A stretch of DNA of 64,000 bases from Aquincola tertiaricarbonis (GCF_023573145.1 NZ_CP097636.1:1984001-2048000); one strand, 5' to 3'. Shown: positions 54,708-63,772, counted from the stretch's first letter. A program made the numbers and translations. The notes: generated by a model not told the origin, from the letters alone.

Positions 54708-55756
54708 CGGTTCGCGGCCCTGGGCGCCAGCAGGTAGTGGCTGACCCACCATTGCTGGCCCTCGTCGTAGCCGAACAGCTCGGCCACCGACAGGAAGAAG
54801 AGCCGCCAGCGTGTCCACCAGACCGCGGCCTCGGCGCCGTAGGTGCGCTCGAACAGCGGCCACAGCTGCGGCCTGGCGGCGTCCATGTTGGCCAGCCAGG
54901 CCTCGGAGGTGCGCGCGTAGTGGCGGCCATTCCAGCGCCAGCGCTGCTGCAGCTTGAGGTCGTCCTGGCAGTGCAGCACCAGGTCGTCGCTGGGCATCAT
55001 GCCGCCGGAGAAGAAGTGCTGGCTCATCCAGTCGGTCTCGTCGCGCACCACGAACTCGTACGGCGTGCTGCGGTGGGCGAACACGTGCATGAAGAAGCGC
55101 CCGTCGGGCTTGAGCCAGCCCGCCACGCGGCGAAAAGCCTCGGGCCAGTTGCGCAGGTGCTCGAACATCTCCACCGACACCACGCGGTCGTAGCGGTCGC
55201 CGGTCTCGAAGTGGTTGACGTCGGCGGTGATGATGCGCAGGTTGCGCAGGCCGCGTTCACGGGCCTGGGCCTCGATGTACTCGCGCTGGGAGTGGGAGTT
55301 GGACACGCCGGTGAACAGGCTGTCGGGGTAGCGCTGCGCCATCCACAGCGACAGCGAGCCCCAGCCGCAGCCCAGCTCCAGCACGTTCTGGCCATTGGCC
55401 AGGCCGGCGCGCTCGCAGGTGGTGGCCAGTGCGGCGGCCTCGGCCTCGGCCAGGGTGTTCACGCCCTCGGGCCACAGCGCGCAGCTGTACTTCAGGCGCG
55501 GGCCCAGCACGGCCTGGAAGAAGGCGGCGGGCACCTCGTAGTGCTGTTCGTTGGCCTTCTCGGTGAGCAAGGCCACCGGCGCCTGGCCCAGCGATCGCAC
55601 GAACGCGGTGGTCATCTCGGCCGCGGCTTCAGCGTCACGGTCGGCGATCTCGTCCAGCCGCTCCTTCAGCAGCCGGCGGATGCCCAGGCGCACCACCTTG
55701 TCGGGCACCAGGCCCTGCTCCACCCAACCCACCGCGACACGCGCGCCTGCAGACAT
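54704..55756 (-). CDS. Cyclopropane-fatty-acyl-phospholipid synthase family methyltransferase
   Basis: SAM-dependent methyltransferase of 350 residues acting on membrane lipid acyl chains. The SAM motif is VLELGCGWGSLSLW; other family segments are LKYSCALWPEGVNTLAEAE, DRVVSVEMFEHLRNWPEAF, FFMHVFAHRSTPYEF and HYARTSEAWLANMDAARPQL. AGGAG precedes ATG 55756. The N-terminal ~75 residues are shorter than the lipid-binding domain of classical Cfa. With DUF1295 it may form a branched or otherwise methylated fatty acid rather than a simple cyclopropane ring; the product is not determined. Confidence 0.88.
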   Translation of the reverse strand: MSAGARVAVGWVEQGLVPDKVVRLGIRRLLKERLDEIADRDAEAAAEMTTAFVRSLGQAPVALLTEKANEQHYEVPAAFFQAVLGPRLKYSCALWPEGVNTLAEAEAAALATTCERAGLANGQNVLELGCGWGSLSLWMAQRYPDSLFTGVSNSHSQREYIEAQARERGLRNLRIITADVNHFETGDRYDRVVSVEMFEHLRNWPEAFRRVAGWLKPDGRFFMHVFAHRSTPYEFVVRDETDWMSQHFFSGGMMPSDDLVLHCQDDLKLQQRWRWNGRHYARTSEAWLANMDAARPQLWPLFERTYGAEAAVWWTRWRLFFLSVAELFGYDEGQQWWVSHYLLAPRAANR

Positions 55757-55906
55757 GGCTACTCCTGTGATTGATGCGGCCTGCGCAAGGCTACGCAGCG
55801 CCGGCTTGGCTGGATGCAAGCGTAGCCGCTGGCGATGACCTTGGCCGTTGGGCGCGCGAATGCCCGGCCATGCCGCTGGGCTGAGCGTGGAAGGCGAGGC
55901 CCGCTG

Positions 55907-55928
55907 GTTATGCATTGCGCTGCATAAC
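55907..55928. promoter_or_regulatory. ModE-type operator upstream of modA
   Basis: GTTATGCA (55907-55914), six bases, TGCATAAC (55921-55928) is a perfect 8-6-8 inverted repeat. It fits the geometry and outer bases of the ModE box (CGTTATATA-N6-TATATAACG), differing only in two inner bases of each arm. It is 93 bp before modA, whose operon ends in a ModE gene. Confidence 0.75.
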
Positions 55929-56021
55929 GCAGTGCCATCGGAGCGGAATTTGGCCAAGGCGCTCCTCTGTAATAGCGCTCTCTATACTGCTTCATATCGC
56001 GACCCTCTTCGCTCTATCGGT

Positions 56022-56771
56022 ATGAAGCTCTCCACCCTGCCCGCGCTGGCGCTGCTGATCGGCTTGGGCGCCGCGCAGGCCGCTGAACTCACGGTTTCGG
56101 CCGCGGCCAGCCTGAACAACGCCTTCCAGGAACTGGCACCGGCCTTCGAGGCCGCTCACCCCGGCACCAAGCTGCAATACAACTTCGCGGCCTCGGGCGC
56201 GCTGCTGCAGCAGATCGCCAAGGGCGCGCCGGTGGATGTGTTCGTCAGCGCCGACCAGGCCACGATGGACCAGGCGCAGGCCCAGGGCCTGGTGAAGCGC
56301 GAGCAGCGCCGCAACGTGATGAGCAACAGCCTGGTGCTGATCGTGCCCGCCGCCAGCACCCAGCCGCCGCGCAGCCTGGGCGACCTGGCGCAGCCCGCCT
56401 ACCAGCGCGTGGCCATCGGCCTGCCGGCCAGCGTGCCGGTGGGCCGCTACACCCAGCAGGTGCTGCAGGCGGCCGGGCTGTGGACCGCGATCGAGCCGCG
56501 CATGATCGGCGCCAACAACGTGCGCCAGGCGCTGGACTACGTGGCCCGTGGCGAGGTGGACGCCGGCTTCGTTTACGCCACCGATGCGGCCCTGGTGCCC
56601 GGCAAGGTGAAGGTGGCCCTGACGGTGCCGACGACCGAGCCCATCCTTTACCCGGCCGCGCCCATGGCGGGCAGTGCGCAGCCCGAGCTGGCGCAGCGCT
56701 TCGTGCAATGGCTGCTGAGCCCGCCCGCGCAGGCGGTGCTGGCCCGCCATGGCTTCGGGCAGCCGCGTTGA
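56022..56771 (+). CDS. modA: Molybdate ABC transporter substrate-binding protein
   Basis: Periplasmic molybdate receptor of 249 residues. The signal peptide ends after AAQA-AE. The oxyanion-site segments are present: VSAAASLNNAFQELAPAFEA, YNFAASGALLQQIAKGAPVD, VFVSADQATMDQA and NNVRQALDYVARGEVDAGFV. It is the first gene of modABC-modE, under the ModE-like operator at 55907-55928. It supplies molybdate for molybdopterin enzymes such as the hydroxylase at 8.2-10.9 kb. Confidence 0.95.
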   Translation: MKLSTLPALALLIGLGAAQAAELTVSAAASLNNAFQELAPAFEAAHPGTKLQYNFAASGALLQQIAKGAPVDVFVSADQATMDQAQAQGLVKREQRRNVMSNSLVLIVPAASTQPPRSLGDLAQPAYQRVAIGLPASVPVGRYTQQVLQAAGLWTAIEPRMIGANNVRQALDYVARGEVDAGFVYATDAALVPGKVKVALTVPTTEPILYPAAPMAGSAQPELAQRFVQWLLSPPAQAVLARHGFGQPR

Positions 56772-56779
56772 GCACCGGC

Positions 56780-57466
56780 ATGGGCAGCTCGTTCAGCGGC
56801 GCGCTGGTGCCGCTGCTGCTCACGCTCAAGGTGGCCGGCTGGGCCACCGCCATCAACCTGGTGCTGGGCATCGGGGCGGGGCTGCTGCTGGCCCGCGCCC
56901 GCTTCCCGGGTCGCGACCTGCTGGACGCCGCCCTCACCCTGCCCATGGTGATGCCGCCCACGGTGCTGGGCTACTACCTGCTGGTGCTGATCGGCACGCA
57001 GGGGCCGCTGGGCGGCTGGCTGCTGCAGCACTTCGGCATCCGACTGATCTTCAGCTGGCAGGCGGCGGTGATCGCGGCGGCCGTGGTGTCGTTCCCACTC
57101 GTGTTCAAGGCCGCGCGCGCGGCCTTCGAGACGGTGGACCCGCAGCTGGAAGATGCCGCCCGCTCGCTGGGCCTGGGCGAGGCCGCCGTGTTCTTCCGCG
57201 TCACGCTGCCGCTGGCCTGGCGCGGCATCCTGGCCGGGCTGCTGCTGGCCTTTGCGCGGGCGCTGGGCGAGTTCGGCGCCACGTTGATGGTGGCCGGCAG
57301 CATCCCGGGCAAGACGCAGACGCTGTCCATCGCGGTGTACGAAGCGGTGCAGGCCGGCCAGGACGACGTGGCCAACTTCCTGGTGGGCGTCACCTCGCTC
57401 ACCTGCATCGCGGTGCTGCTGGCCGCCGGCCGGCTGGCGCCGGGGCGTGTGCTGGCGCGGGGATGA
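56780..57466 (+). CDS. modB: Molybdate ABC transporter permease
   Basis: Inner-membrane permease of 228 residues with about five to six helices. Typical ModB segments are ALTLPMVMPPTVLGYYLLVL, the EAA loop EDAARSLGLGEAAVFFRVTL and LARALGEFGATLMVAG-type sequence (FARALGEFGATLMVAG here). I chose ATG 56780; a TTG at 56768 overlapping the modA stop is possible. It lies 6 bp before modC. Confidence 0.95.
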   Translation: MGSSFSGALVPLLLTLKVAGWATAINLVLGIGAGLLLARARFPGRDLLDAALTLPMVMPPTVLGYYLLVLIGTQGPLGGWLLQHFGIRLIFSWQAAVIAAAVVSFPLVFKAARAAFETVDPQLEDAARSLGLGEAAVFFRVTLPLAWRGILAGLLLAFARALGEFGATLMVAGSIPGKTQTLSIAVYEAVQAGQDDVANFLVGVTSLTCIAVLLAAGRLAPGRVLARG

Positions 57467-57472
57467 AACCAC

Positions 57473-58234
57473 ATGGATGACACCGCGCTGCGGCCCGGCC
57501 GCTCGGCCACCCGCCCTGCCCCGCCCGCGGCCACCGAAGCCGCCCGGCCGCCCACCTGGGCGCTGCGCCTGCAGCGCCGGCTGCGCCACGGCGACCAGAC
57601 CTTCACGCTGGACGTGGACCTGACGCTGGCGCAGCCGCATATGGCCCTGGTCGGCCCTTCCGGCGCCGGCAAGACGCAGACGCTCAAGCTCATCGCCGGC
57701 ATGGCCCGGCCCGACGCCGGCCGCGTGGCCATCGCCGGCCGTGTGCTGCACGACAGCGCAGCCGGCTTCAGCCTGCCGGCGCGCCAGCGGCGGCTGGGCT
57801 ACGTGTTCCAGGACTACGCGCTGTTCCCGCACCTGACGGTGCGACAGAACATCGGCTTTGCGCTGCGGCGCGGCTGGCTCAATCCGGGGCGCTCGGCCGA
57901 TGCGCCGCAGGTGGAGCGCTGGGTCAAGGCCTTCCATCTGCAGGCCATCGTCGATCATTACCCGCACCAGATTTCCGGCGGCCAGCGCCAGCGCACCGCG
58001 CTGGCCCGCGCACTGGTGACCGAGCCCGACGCGCTGCTGCTGGACGAGCCGTTTGCCGCACTCGACCGGCCGCTGCGCCAGGCCCTGCGCCGCGAGCTGC
58101 TGGACCTGCGGGCCGAGGTGGCCGTGCCCACGCTGCTGATCACCCACGACGACGAAGACGCCGAGCTGCTGGCCGATGCCGTGGTGCAGTTGCAGGCCGG
58201 TCGGGTGGTGTCGGCGCCCGAGGGTGTGCGCTGA
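57473..58234 (+). CDS. modC: Molybdate ABC transporter ATP-binding protein lacking a TOBE domain
   Basis: ATPase subunit of 253 residues. Walker A is GPSGAGKTQT, the Q-loop YVFQDYALFPHL, the signature ISGGQRQR, Walker B ALLLDEPFAALD and the switch LLITHDDEDA. Canonical ModC is ~350 residues with a C-terminal TOBE (molybdate-sensing) domain. Here the chain stops after the ABC fold, so feedback by molybdate on the transporter is probably absent. An N-terminal ~25-residue Ala/Pro-rich extension is unusual. The stop overlaps the modE start as TGATG. Confidence 0.93.
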   Translation: MDDTALRPGRSATRPAPPAATEAARPPTWALRLQRRLRHGDQTFTLDVDLTLAQPHMALVGPSGAGKTQTLKLIAGMARPDAGRVAIAGRVLHDSAAGFSLPARQRRLGYVFQDYALFPHLTVRQNIGFALRRGWLNPGRSADAPQVERWVKAFHLQAIVDHYPHQISGGQRQRTALARALVTEPDALLLDEPFAALDRPLRQALRRELLDLRAEVAVPTLLITHDDEDAELLADAVVQLQAGRVVSAPEGVR

Positions 58235-59055
58235 TGGCCCGCCATGCCAGGCGCCCCGAACGCCCACGCCTGGGCGGTGAGTTGTGGGTGGATTGCGGGG
58301 CTGAACGGCTGGGCGGCGCGGCCCGCATGGCGCTGCTGCGCGCGGTGGCCGACGAAGGCTCCCTGACCCGCGCTGCGCAGGCCGTGGGCCTGAGCTACAA
58401 GGGCGCGTGGGACGCCATCGAGGCGATGAACCGCGCCGCCGGCCAGCCGCTGGTCGAGCGCAGTGCCGGTGGCCGTGGCGGCGGCTCGACCCGCCTGACC
58501 GAACCCGGCCGGCTGCTGCTGGACCGCTACGAACAGGTGGCCGCGGTGCACCAGCGGCTGCTGCACCTGCTGGACGAAGAAGCCTTCGACCTGCAGGCCG
58601 AGGTGTCACTGACGAGGTGGATGATCTTGAAGACCAGCGCCCGCAACCAGTTCAACGGCCGCGTGACCGCCATCCGGGCCGGCGCGGTGAACGACGAGGT
58701 GGAGATCAGCGTGGCCGATGGGCCGCGCGTGGTGGCCACGGTGACGCGCGACAGCACCGACGCGCTGGGCCTGCGGCTCAACATGCCGGCGGTGGCACTG
58801 GTCAAGGCCTCGTCGGTGATGCTGGCCACCGAACTGGACGGCCTGCGGCTGTCGGCCCGCAACCAGTTCGCGGGTGTGGTGCGCCAGGTGCAGCCCGGCG
58901 CGGTGAACAGCGAGGTGACGCTGGACCTGGATGCCGGCGGCAGCGTCACCGCCATCGTCACCCAGTCCAGCGTGCAGGCCATGGGCCTGGCCGCCGGTGG
59001 CCGCGCCACCGCCTTCTTCAAGGCGGGCAGCGTGATCGTGGCGGTGAGTGCGTGA
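58234..59055 (+). CDS. modE: ModE-family molybdate-responsive regulator with two TOBE domains
   Basis: Transcription factor of 273 residues. The N-terminal LysR-like winged helix reads MALLRAVADEGSLTRAAQAV, then GLSYKGAWDAIEAMN. Two tandem mop/TOBE molybdate-binding repeats follow, each opening LKTSARNQFNGRVTAIRAGA or LRLSARNQFAGVVRQVQPGA, with NDEVEIS and NSEVTLD. It is translationally coupled to modC (1-bp overlap). When loaded with molybdate, ModE proteins repress the mod operon; the palindrome before modA is the probable site. Confidence 0.95.
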   Translation: MARHARRPERPRLGGELWVDCGAERLGGAARMALLRAVADEGSLTRAAQAVGLSYKGAWDAIEAMNRAAGQPLVERSAGGRGGGSTRLTEPGRLLLDRYEQVAAVHQRLLHLLDEEAFDLQAEVSLTRWMILKTSARNQFNGRVTAIRAGAVNDEVEISVADGPRVVATVTRDSTDALGLRLNMPAVALVKASSVMLATELDGLRLSARNQFAGVVRQVQPGAVNSEVTLDLDAGGSVTAIVTQSSVQAMGLAAGGRATAFFKAGSVIVAVSA

Positions 59056-59063
59056 AGCCCGAC

Positions 59064-59160
59064 GGCGCGAGCGCAGCGAGCCTCGGTGATCATTCAGCCG
59101 CCGGGCCGTCCCAAGGCTGAATGCTCCCCCACGGGGGGGCGCGAGCATAGCGAGCTTGGG
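59064..59160. terminator. Repetitive hairpin element between convergent modE and lactonase genes
   Basis: ATTCAGCC (59092-59099) and GGCTGAAT (59115-59122) form a perfect stem, followed by CCCCC-AC-GGGGG (59126-59137). GCGAGCgcaGCGAGC and GCGAGCataGCGAGC occur on each side. It resembles repeated intergenic elements of Burkholderiales and could terminate transcription from both directions. Confidence 0.5.
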
Positions 59161-59164
59161 GGCT

Positions 59165-60265
59165 CTATACAGCGCCGTGGGCTTCCACGTACAGCGCGTA
59201 GACCGAATGGCTGCTGGTCATGTACAGCCGGTTGTTCTTCGGCCCGCCAAAGCACAGGTTGGCGCAGCGCTCGGGCAGGCGGATGTGCGCCAGCGGCTTG
59301 CCCTGGGGGCTGAACACACGCACGCCGTCCAGGTCTTCGGGCTGGCCCTTGAGCGGGTACACCGCGCGGCCGTTCATCTGCACCGGCTCGGCGGCCAGCG
59401 CGCCGTTGCTGCCCCAGCCGCACCACAGGTTGCCATCGCGGTCGACGCGGAAGCCATCGAGCGCGCCCTGGTCGGTGGCGTCGATCAGCTTGGTCTTGTT
59501 GGTCAGGCTCACGCCGTCGCTGCCCACGTCGTAGCGCCAGATGCTGCGGTTGGGCGTGGGCTTCCACTCGACCACGTACAAGTGCTTCTCGTCGGGTGAA
59601 AACGCCAGGCCGTTGGGGTTGACCAGGTCGGTGATCACCGCGCTGATGCGCCCATCGGGGGCGATGCGGTAGACGTGGGTACCGGCTTGCTCGGACTTCG
59701 CACGCGAGCCCTCCCATTCGCCGTTGATGCCGAACAGCGGGTCGGTGAACCACACGCTGTCGTCGGACTTCACCACGATGTCGTTCGGCGCATTCAGGCG
59801 CTTGCCCTCGAAGCTGTCGGCCAGCACGGTGATGCTGCCGTCGCGCTCGGTGCGGGTGACGCGGCGCGTCACCGAGTGTTCGCAGGTCAGCAGCCGGCCC
59901 TGGCGGTCGCGGGTGTTGCCGTTGGCGTAGTTGGCGTTGGCGCGGAACACGCTCACGCTGCCATCGCGCTCGCTGTACTTCATGATGCGGTTGTTGGGGA
60001 TGTCGCTCCACAACAGGTAGCCGCCTTCAGGAAAGTACACCGGCCCTTCGGCCCAGCGCATGCCGCTGGCCACCTGCTCCACCGTGCTGCTGTAGATGCG
60101 GTACTTGGCGAACGAAGGATCCAGGATCTGCACCGCGGGGTCGGGGTAGCGCTGGTGGGGCTTGAACTCGAACACCTGCGCCAGGGCGCTGCCGCCGCTG
60201 GCGGCCAGCCCGGTGGCGGCAGCGGCTTGCATCAGGCGGCGGCGCTGCGTGTTGATCGGCTTCAT
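59165..60265 (-). CDS. SMP-30/gluconolactonase-family exported lactonase
   Basis: Six-bladed beta-propeller of 366 residues. The N-terminus NTQRRRLMQAAAATGLAASG is a twin-arginine-like signal with cleavage near ALAQ, so it acts in the periplasm. Metal and catalytic segments are RWAEGPVYFPEGGYLLWSDI (Glu), LNAPNDIVVKSDDSVWFTDP (Asn) and DGFRVDRDGNLWCGWG (Asp). It would hydrolyse aldonic or aldaric acid lactones before uptake. It follows gudD by 36 bp, so glucarolactone is a plausible substrate. Confidence 0.9.
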   Translation of the reverse strand: MKPINTQRRRLMQAAAATGLAASGGSALAQVFEFKPHQRYPDPAVQILDPSFAKYRIYSSTVEQVASGMRWAEGPVYFPEGGYLLWSDIPNNRIMKYSERDGSVSVFRANANYANGNTRDRQGRLLTCEHSVTRRVTRTERDGSITVLADSFEGKRLNAPNDIVVKSDDSVWFTDPLFGINGEWEGSRAKSEQAGTHVYRIAPDGRISAVITDLVNPNGLAFSPDEKHLYVVEWKPTPNRSIWRYDVGSDGVSLTNKTKLIDATDQGALDGFRVDRDGNLWCGWGSNGALAAEPVQMNGRAVYPLKGQPEDLDGVRVFSPQGKPLAHIRLPERCANLCFGGPKNNRLYMTSSHSVYALYVEAHGAV

Positions 60266-60301
60266 CGTCTGTCTCCTCCTTGTTGTGTGGGACTGCCAGG
60301 C

Positions 60302-61636
60302 TCAGCGATCGAGCGCCGGCCGCTTGGGGTTGAAGGTCCAGCCGGGGATCAGGTACTGCATCGCCACCGCGTCGTCCCGCGCACCCAGGCCGTGCTGGCG
60401 GTACAGCTGGTGGGCCTTTTCCACCTCGGCCATGTCGAGTTGGATGCCCAGGCCCGGCGCCTTCGGCACCTGCACCAGGCCGCCGCGGATCTGCAGCGGG
60501 TCGGTGGTCAGGCGCTGGCCGTCCTGCCAGATCCAGTGGGTGTCGATGGCCGTGACCTGGCCCGGCGCCGCGGCGGCCACGTGGGTGAACATGGCCAGCG
60601 ACACATCGAAGTGGTTGTTCGAATGCGAACCCCAGGTCAGGCCCCAGTCGCGGCAGGTCTGGGCCACGCGCACGCTGCCGGCCATGGTCCAGAAGTGCGG
60701 ATCGGCCAGCGGAATGTCCACCGACTGCAGCGACAGCGCATGCGTGAGCTGCCGCCAATCGGTGGCGATCATGTTGGTGGCCGTGGGCAGGCCGGTGGCG
60801 CGGCGGAATTCGGCCATCACCTCGCGGCCCGAGAAGCCTTCTTCGGCGCCGCAGGGGTCTTCGGCATAAGCCACCACGCCGCGCATGTCGCGCATCAGGC
60901 GCACCGCGTCCTTCAGCAGCCAGCCGCCGTTGGGGTCCAGCGTGACGCGGGCCTTCGGAAAGCGCTCATGCAGCGCGCGGATGGCCTCGATCTCTTCTTC
61001 CGCCCGCAGCGCACCGCCCTTGAGCTTGAAGTCATTGAAGCCATAGCGCTGGTAGGCGGCCTCGGCCAGCTTGACCACGGCCTCGGGCGTCATCGCCACC
61101 TCATGGCGCAGGCGCAGCCAGTCGTCGGCTTCGCCCGGCTGGCTGTCGTAGGGCAGGTCGGTCTTGGTGCGGTCGCCGATGAAGAAGAGATAGCCCAGCA
61201 TCTCCACCGCATCGCGCTGCTGGCCCTCGCCCAGCAGCGCCGCCACCGGCAGGTTCAGGTGCTGGCCCAGCAGGTCGAGCATCGCCGACTCCACCGCGGT
61301 GACCGCATGGATGGTGGTGCGCAGGTCGAAGGTCTGCAGGCCGCGGCCGCCGGCATCGCGATCCGCGAAGGCTTGCTGCAGCGTGCGCACCAGGCCGGCA
61401 TGGCTGCCCACCGGCTGGCCCACCACCAGCGGGCGGGCGTCTTCCAGCGTCTGGCGGATCTTCTCGCCGCCCGGCACCTCGCCCACGCCGGTGCGGCCGG
61501 CGCTGTCGGTCAGGATCAGCAGGTTGCGGGTGAAGAAGGGCCCGTGCGCGCCGCTGAGGTTCAGCAGCATGCTGTCGCGGCCGGCGACGGGGATCACCTG
61601 CAGGGCGGTGATCAAGGGTGTTGAGGAAAGGCTCAT
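60302..61636 (-). CDS. gudD: Glucarate dehydratase
   Basis: Enolase-superfamily enzyme of 444 residues that dehydrates D-glucarate to 5-keto-4-deoxy-D-glucarate. Conserved parts are [18 protein letters not shown], the Lys pair in FNDFKLKGG, metal-site VTLDPNGGW and [12 protein letters not shown], and the catalytic His in GSHSNNHFD. It lies 15 bp after the Bug receptor gene and is controlled with it by the LacI-type regulator. The next enzyme (KDG dehydratase or aldolase) is not in the window. Confidence 0.95.
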   Translation of the reverse strand: MSLSSTPLITALQVIPVAGRDSMLLNLSGAHGPFFTRNLLILTDSAGRTGVGEVPGGEKIRQTLEDARPLVVGQPVGSHAGLVRTLQQAFADRDAGGRGLQTFDLRTTIHAVTAVESAMLDLLGQHLNLPVAALLGEGQQRDAVEMLGYLFFIGDRTKTDLPYDSQPGEADDWLRLRHEVAMTPEAVVKLAEAAYQRYGFNDFKLKGGALRAEEEIEAIRALHERFPKARVTLDPNGGWLLKDAVRLMRDMRGVVAYAEDPCGAEEGFSGREVMAEFRRATGLPTATNMIATDWRQLTHALSLQSVDIPLADPHFWTMAGSVRVAQTCRDWGLTWGSHSNNHFDVSLAMFTHVAAAAPGQVTAIDTHWIWQDGQRLTTDPLQIRGGLVQVPKAPGLGIQLDMAEVEKAHQLYRQHGLGARDDAVAMQYLIPGWTFNPKRPALDR

Positions 61637-61651
61637 GGCAAGGTCCAGGTT

Positions 61652-62614
61652 TTAATCAGCGGTGATCTTTCCGGTCTCGATCACCTTCTTCCAGCGCGCG
61701 AACTCGCTGGCCTGGAAGGCGGCGAACTGGGCGGGCGTGTTGCCCACCACTTCGAGGCCGACGGCCGTGAACTGCTGCTGCACCTGCGGGTCGTGCAGCG
61801 CGGCCAGCAGGGCTTCGTGGAACTTGCTGCGCACGTCGGCCGGCAGGCCCTTGGGCGCCACCACCGCCTGCCACGAGTACACGTCGGCGTTCTTCACGCC
61901 GGCCTCGGCCAGCGTGGGTACATCGGGCAGCACCGCCGCACGCTTGGCGCCGGTGACGGCCAGCGCCCGCAGCTTGCCGGCCTTGATGTGCTGCAGCACC
62001 GCGTTGACGTTCTGGAACGAAGCCTCCACCTGCGCACCCAGCAGGTCGGAGATGGCGGGGCCGCCGCCCTTGTACGGGATGTGCAGGCCGCTGGTCCCCG
62101 TTTCCTGCCAGAAGAGTTCGGCCGTCAGGTGGTCGCTGCTGCCGTTGCCCGAAGAGGCGAAGGTCATCTTGCCCGGCTGCGACTTGAGGTGGCCGATGAC
62201 CTCGGCCACCGTCTTGTAGGGCGAAGCGGCCGGCACCACCAGCACGTTGGGCGCCTGCACCAGCACCGTGATCGGGTCGAAGTCCTTCAGTGCGTCGTAC
62301 GGCATCGACTTGATGAGGTGCGGCGCGATGACCAGCGGCCCCAGCGAGGTGACCAGGAAGGTATAGCCGTCGGGCGCCGACCGCTTGACCTGCGCCGCGC
62401 CGATGGTGCCGGTGGCGCCGGCCTTGTTGTCGACGATGAAGGTCTGGTTGAAGGTCTTGCCCAGCGCGGCGCCCATGGCGCGGGCCACGGTGTCGGTGCT
62501 GCCGCCGGGCGGAAACGGCACCAGCAGGGTGACCGGCTTGCTGGGCCATGCCTGGGCATGTGCGCCGGCGACCAGGGCCAGGCCCAATGCGGCGGTGGTG
62601 AACAACTTCTTCAT
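61652..62614 (-). CDS. Bug/TctC-family receptor of the glucarate operon
   Basis: Periplasmic receptor of 320 residues with a signal peptide ending GAHA-QA. Bug landmarks are WPSKPVTLLVPFPPGGSTDT, VDNKAGATGTIGAAQVKRSA, PDGYTFLVTS and TFASSGNGSSDHLTAEL. It is the first gene of the receptor-gudD-lactonase operon, with two identical palindromic operators 44 and 71 bp upstream. It probably binds glucarate or a related aldarate; no membrane partner is encoded nearby. Confidence 0.92.
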   Translation of the reverse strand: MKKLFTTAALGLALVAGAHAQAWPSKPVTLLVPFPPGGSTDTVARAMGAALGKTFNQTFIVDNKAGATGTIGAAQVKRSAPDGYTFLVTSLGPLVIAPHLIKSMPYDALKDFDPITVLVQAPNVLVVPAASPYKTVAEVIGHLKSQPGKMTFASSGNGSSDHLTAELFWQETGTSGLHIPYKGGGPAISDLLGAQVEASFQNVNAVLQHIKAGKLRALAVTGAKRAAVLPDVPTLAEAGVKNADVYSWQAVVAPKGLPADVRSKFHEALLAALHDPQVQQQFTAVGLEVVGNTPAQFAAFQASEFARWKKVIETGKITAD

Positions 62615-62658
62615 CCAAGTCTCCTGAACGTCGGGTCATCGGGCTGGCAGCCAACCAC

Positions 62659-62697
62659 GGTAGCGCTACCAAACGGTGAGCAAATGGTAGCGCTACC
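62659..62697. promoter_or_regulatory. Two identical LacI-type operators, GGTAGCGCTACC
   Basis: The perfect 12-bp palindrome GGTAGCGCTACC occurs at 62659-62670 and 62686-62697, 27 bp apart, in the promoter region of the glucarate operon. The central CG/GC step and length fit LacI/GalR-family operators; the regulator gene lies 44 bp further upstream. Confidence 0.85.
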
Positions 62698-62740
62698 GCG
62701 TTGCCGCGGGCGATTCGAGGAACTACGTAGCCCGGCGGGC

Positions 62741-63772
62741 TCAGGCGCTGCCGCGCTCGACGATGGAAAAGCCGAGGTCGACCACCCGCTCAGCCACCGG
62801 CCGGCCTTCAGCCCGCTCGACGATGAAGCGCGCCGCCTGGCGACCGATGGCATGGCTGTCGATGCGCACCGTGGTCAGCCCCGGGTGCAGGTCGGCCGCG
62901 AATTCCAGGTCGCCGAAGCCCATCACCGCCAGCTGCGCCGGCACCGCCAGGCCACGGGCCTGGGCTTCGGTGAGCACGCCCAGCGCCAGCAGGTCGGAGC
63001 TGCAGAACACCGCGTCGACGGAGGCATCCGCGGCCAGCAACTGCTGCAGCGCGGCGCGGCCGCTGCCCAGCGTGGTGGGGGCCGGCACCGTCACCAGCGC
63101 CGGCTCGGGCAGGCCCAGCGCCACCGCGGCCTGGCGGAAAGCGCCGTGACGCCGCGCCGAGCGCTCGTCGTCGCCCGCCATCACGGCCAGGCGACGCCGG
63201 CCGCGGCCGTGCAGGAAGGCGGCCACCGCGCGGCCCACCTCCACGTGCGAAAAACCCACCAGCATGTCGATGGGCGTGGGCGTCAGGTCCCAGGTCTCGA
63301 CCACCGGGATGCCCGCGGCCAGCAGCCGCTGGCGCCCGTGGGCCGAATGCATGATGCCGGTGAGCACGATGCCATCGGGCCGGCGGCCGATGATGGCTTC
63401 CAGCAGCGCGTCCTCGCGGCTGTCGACATAGCCGGTCTGGCCCAGCATCAACTGGTAGCCCTGGGCTTCCAGCGCCGCGGTGAGCGACTGGATGGTCTGC
63501 AGGAACACCGGCCCGGCAATCGTGGGCACCACCGCCGCCACCAGGCGGCTGCGGGTGGAAGCCAGGCCGCCGGCCAGCAGGTTGGGCACGTAGCCGGTGC
63601 GGCGCACCGCGTCGGTCACGCGCTGCAACACCTCGGGCGACACCCGGTCGGGCGTGTTGAGCGCGCGCGAGGCGGTGATGGGCGCCACCTCGGCCAGGCG
63701 GGCCACGTCGTGCAGGGTGACGGCGCCGCTGCGGCGGCGGCTGCGCTTGGGGTTTGCCGGGGGGCCAGACAT
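62741..63772 (-). CDS. LacI-family regulator of the glucarate operon
   Basis: Transcription factor of 343 residues. A basic N-terminal extension (NPKRSRRRSG) precedes the LacI helix-turn-helix VTLHDVARLAEVAPITASRA and the hinge region YVPNLLAGGLASTRS. The ligand domain is a type I periplasmic-binding fold (VVPTIAGPVFLQTIQSLTAA, VDAVFCSSDLLALGVLTEAQ, FGDLEFAADLHPGLTTVRID). GntR/GudR-type members of this group respond to gluconate or glucarate. Its operators are the pair upstream of the receptor gene and a variant before its own start. Confidence 0.92.
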   Translation of the reverse strand: MSGPPANPKRSRRRSGAVTLHDVARLAEVAPITASRALNTPDRVSPEVLQRVTDAVRRTGYVPNLLAGGLASTRSRLVAAVVPTIAGPVFLQTIQSLTAALEAQGYQLMLGQTGYVDSREDALLEAIIGRRPDGIVLTGIMHSAHGRQRLLAAGIPVVETWDLTPTPIDMLVGFSHVEVGRAVAAFLHGRGRRRLAVMAGDDERSARRHGAFRQAAVALGLPEPALVTVPAPTTLGSGRAALQQLLAADASVDAVFCSSDLLALGVLTEAQARGLAVPAQLAVMGFGDLEFAADLHPGLTTVRIDSHAIGRQAARFIVERAEGRPVAERVVDLGFSIVERGSA

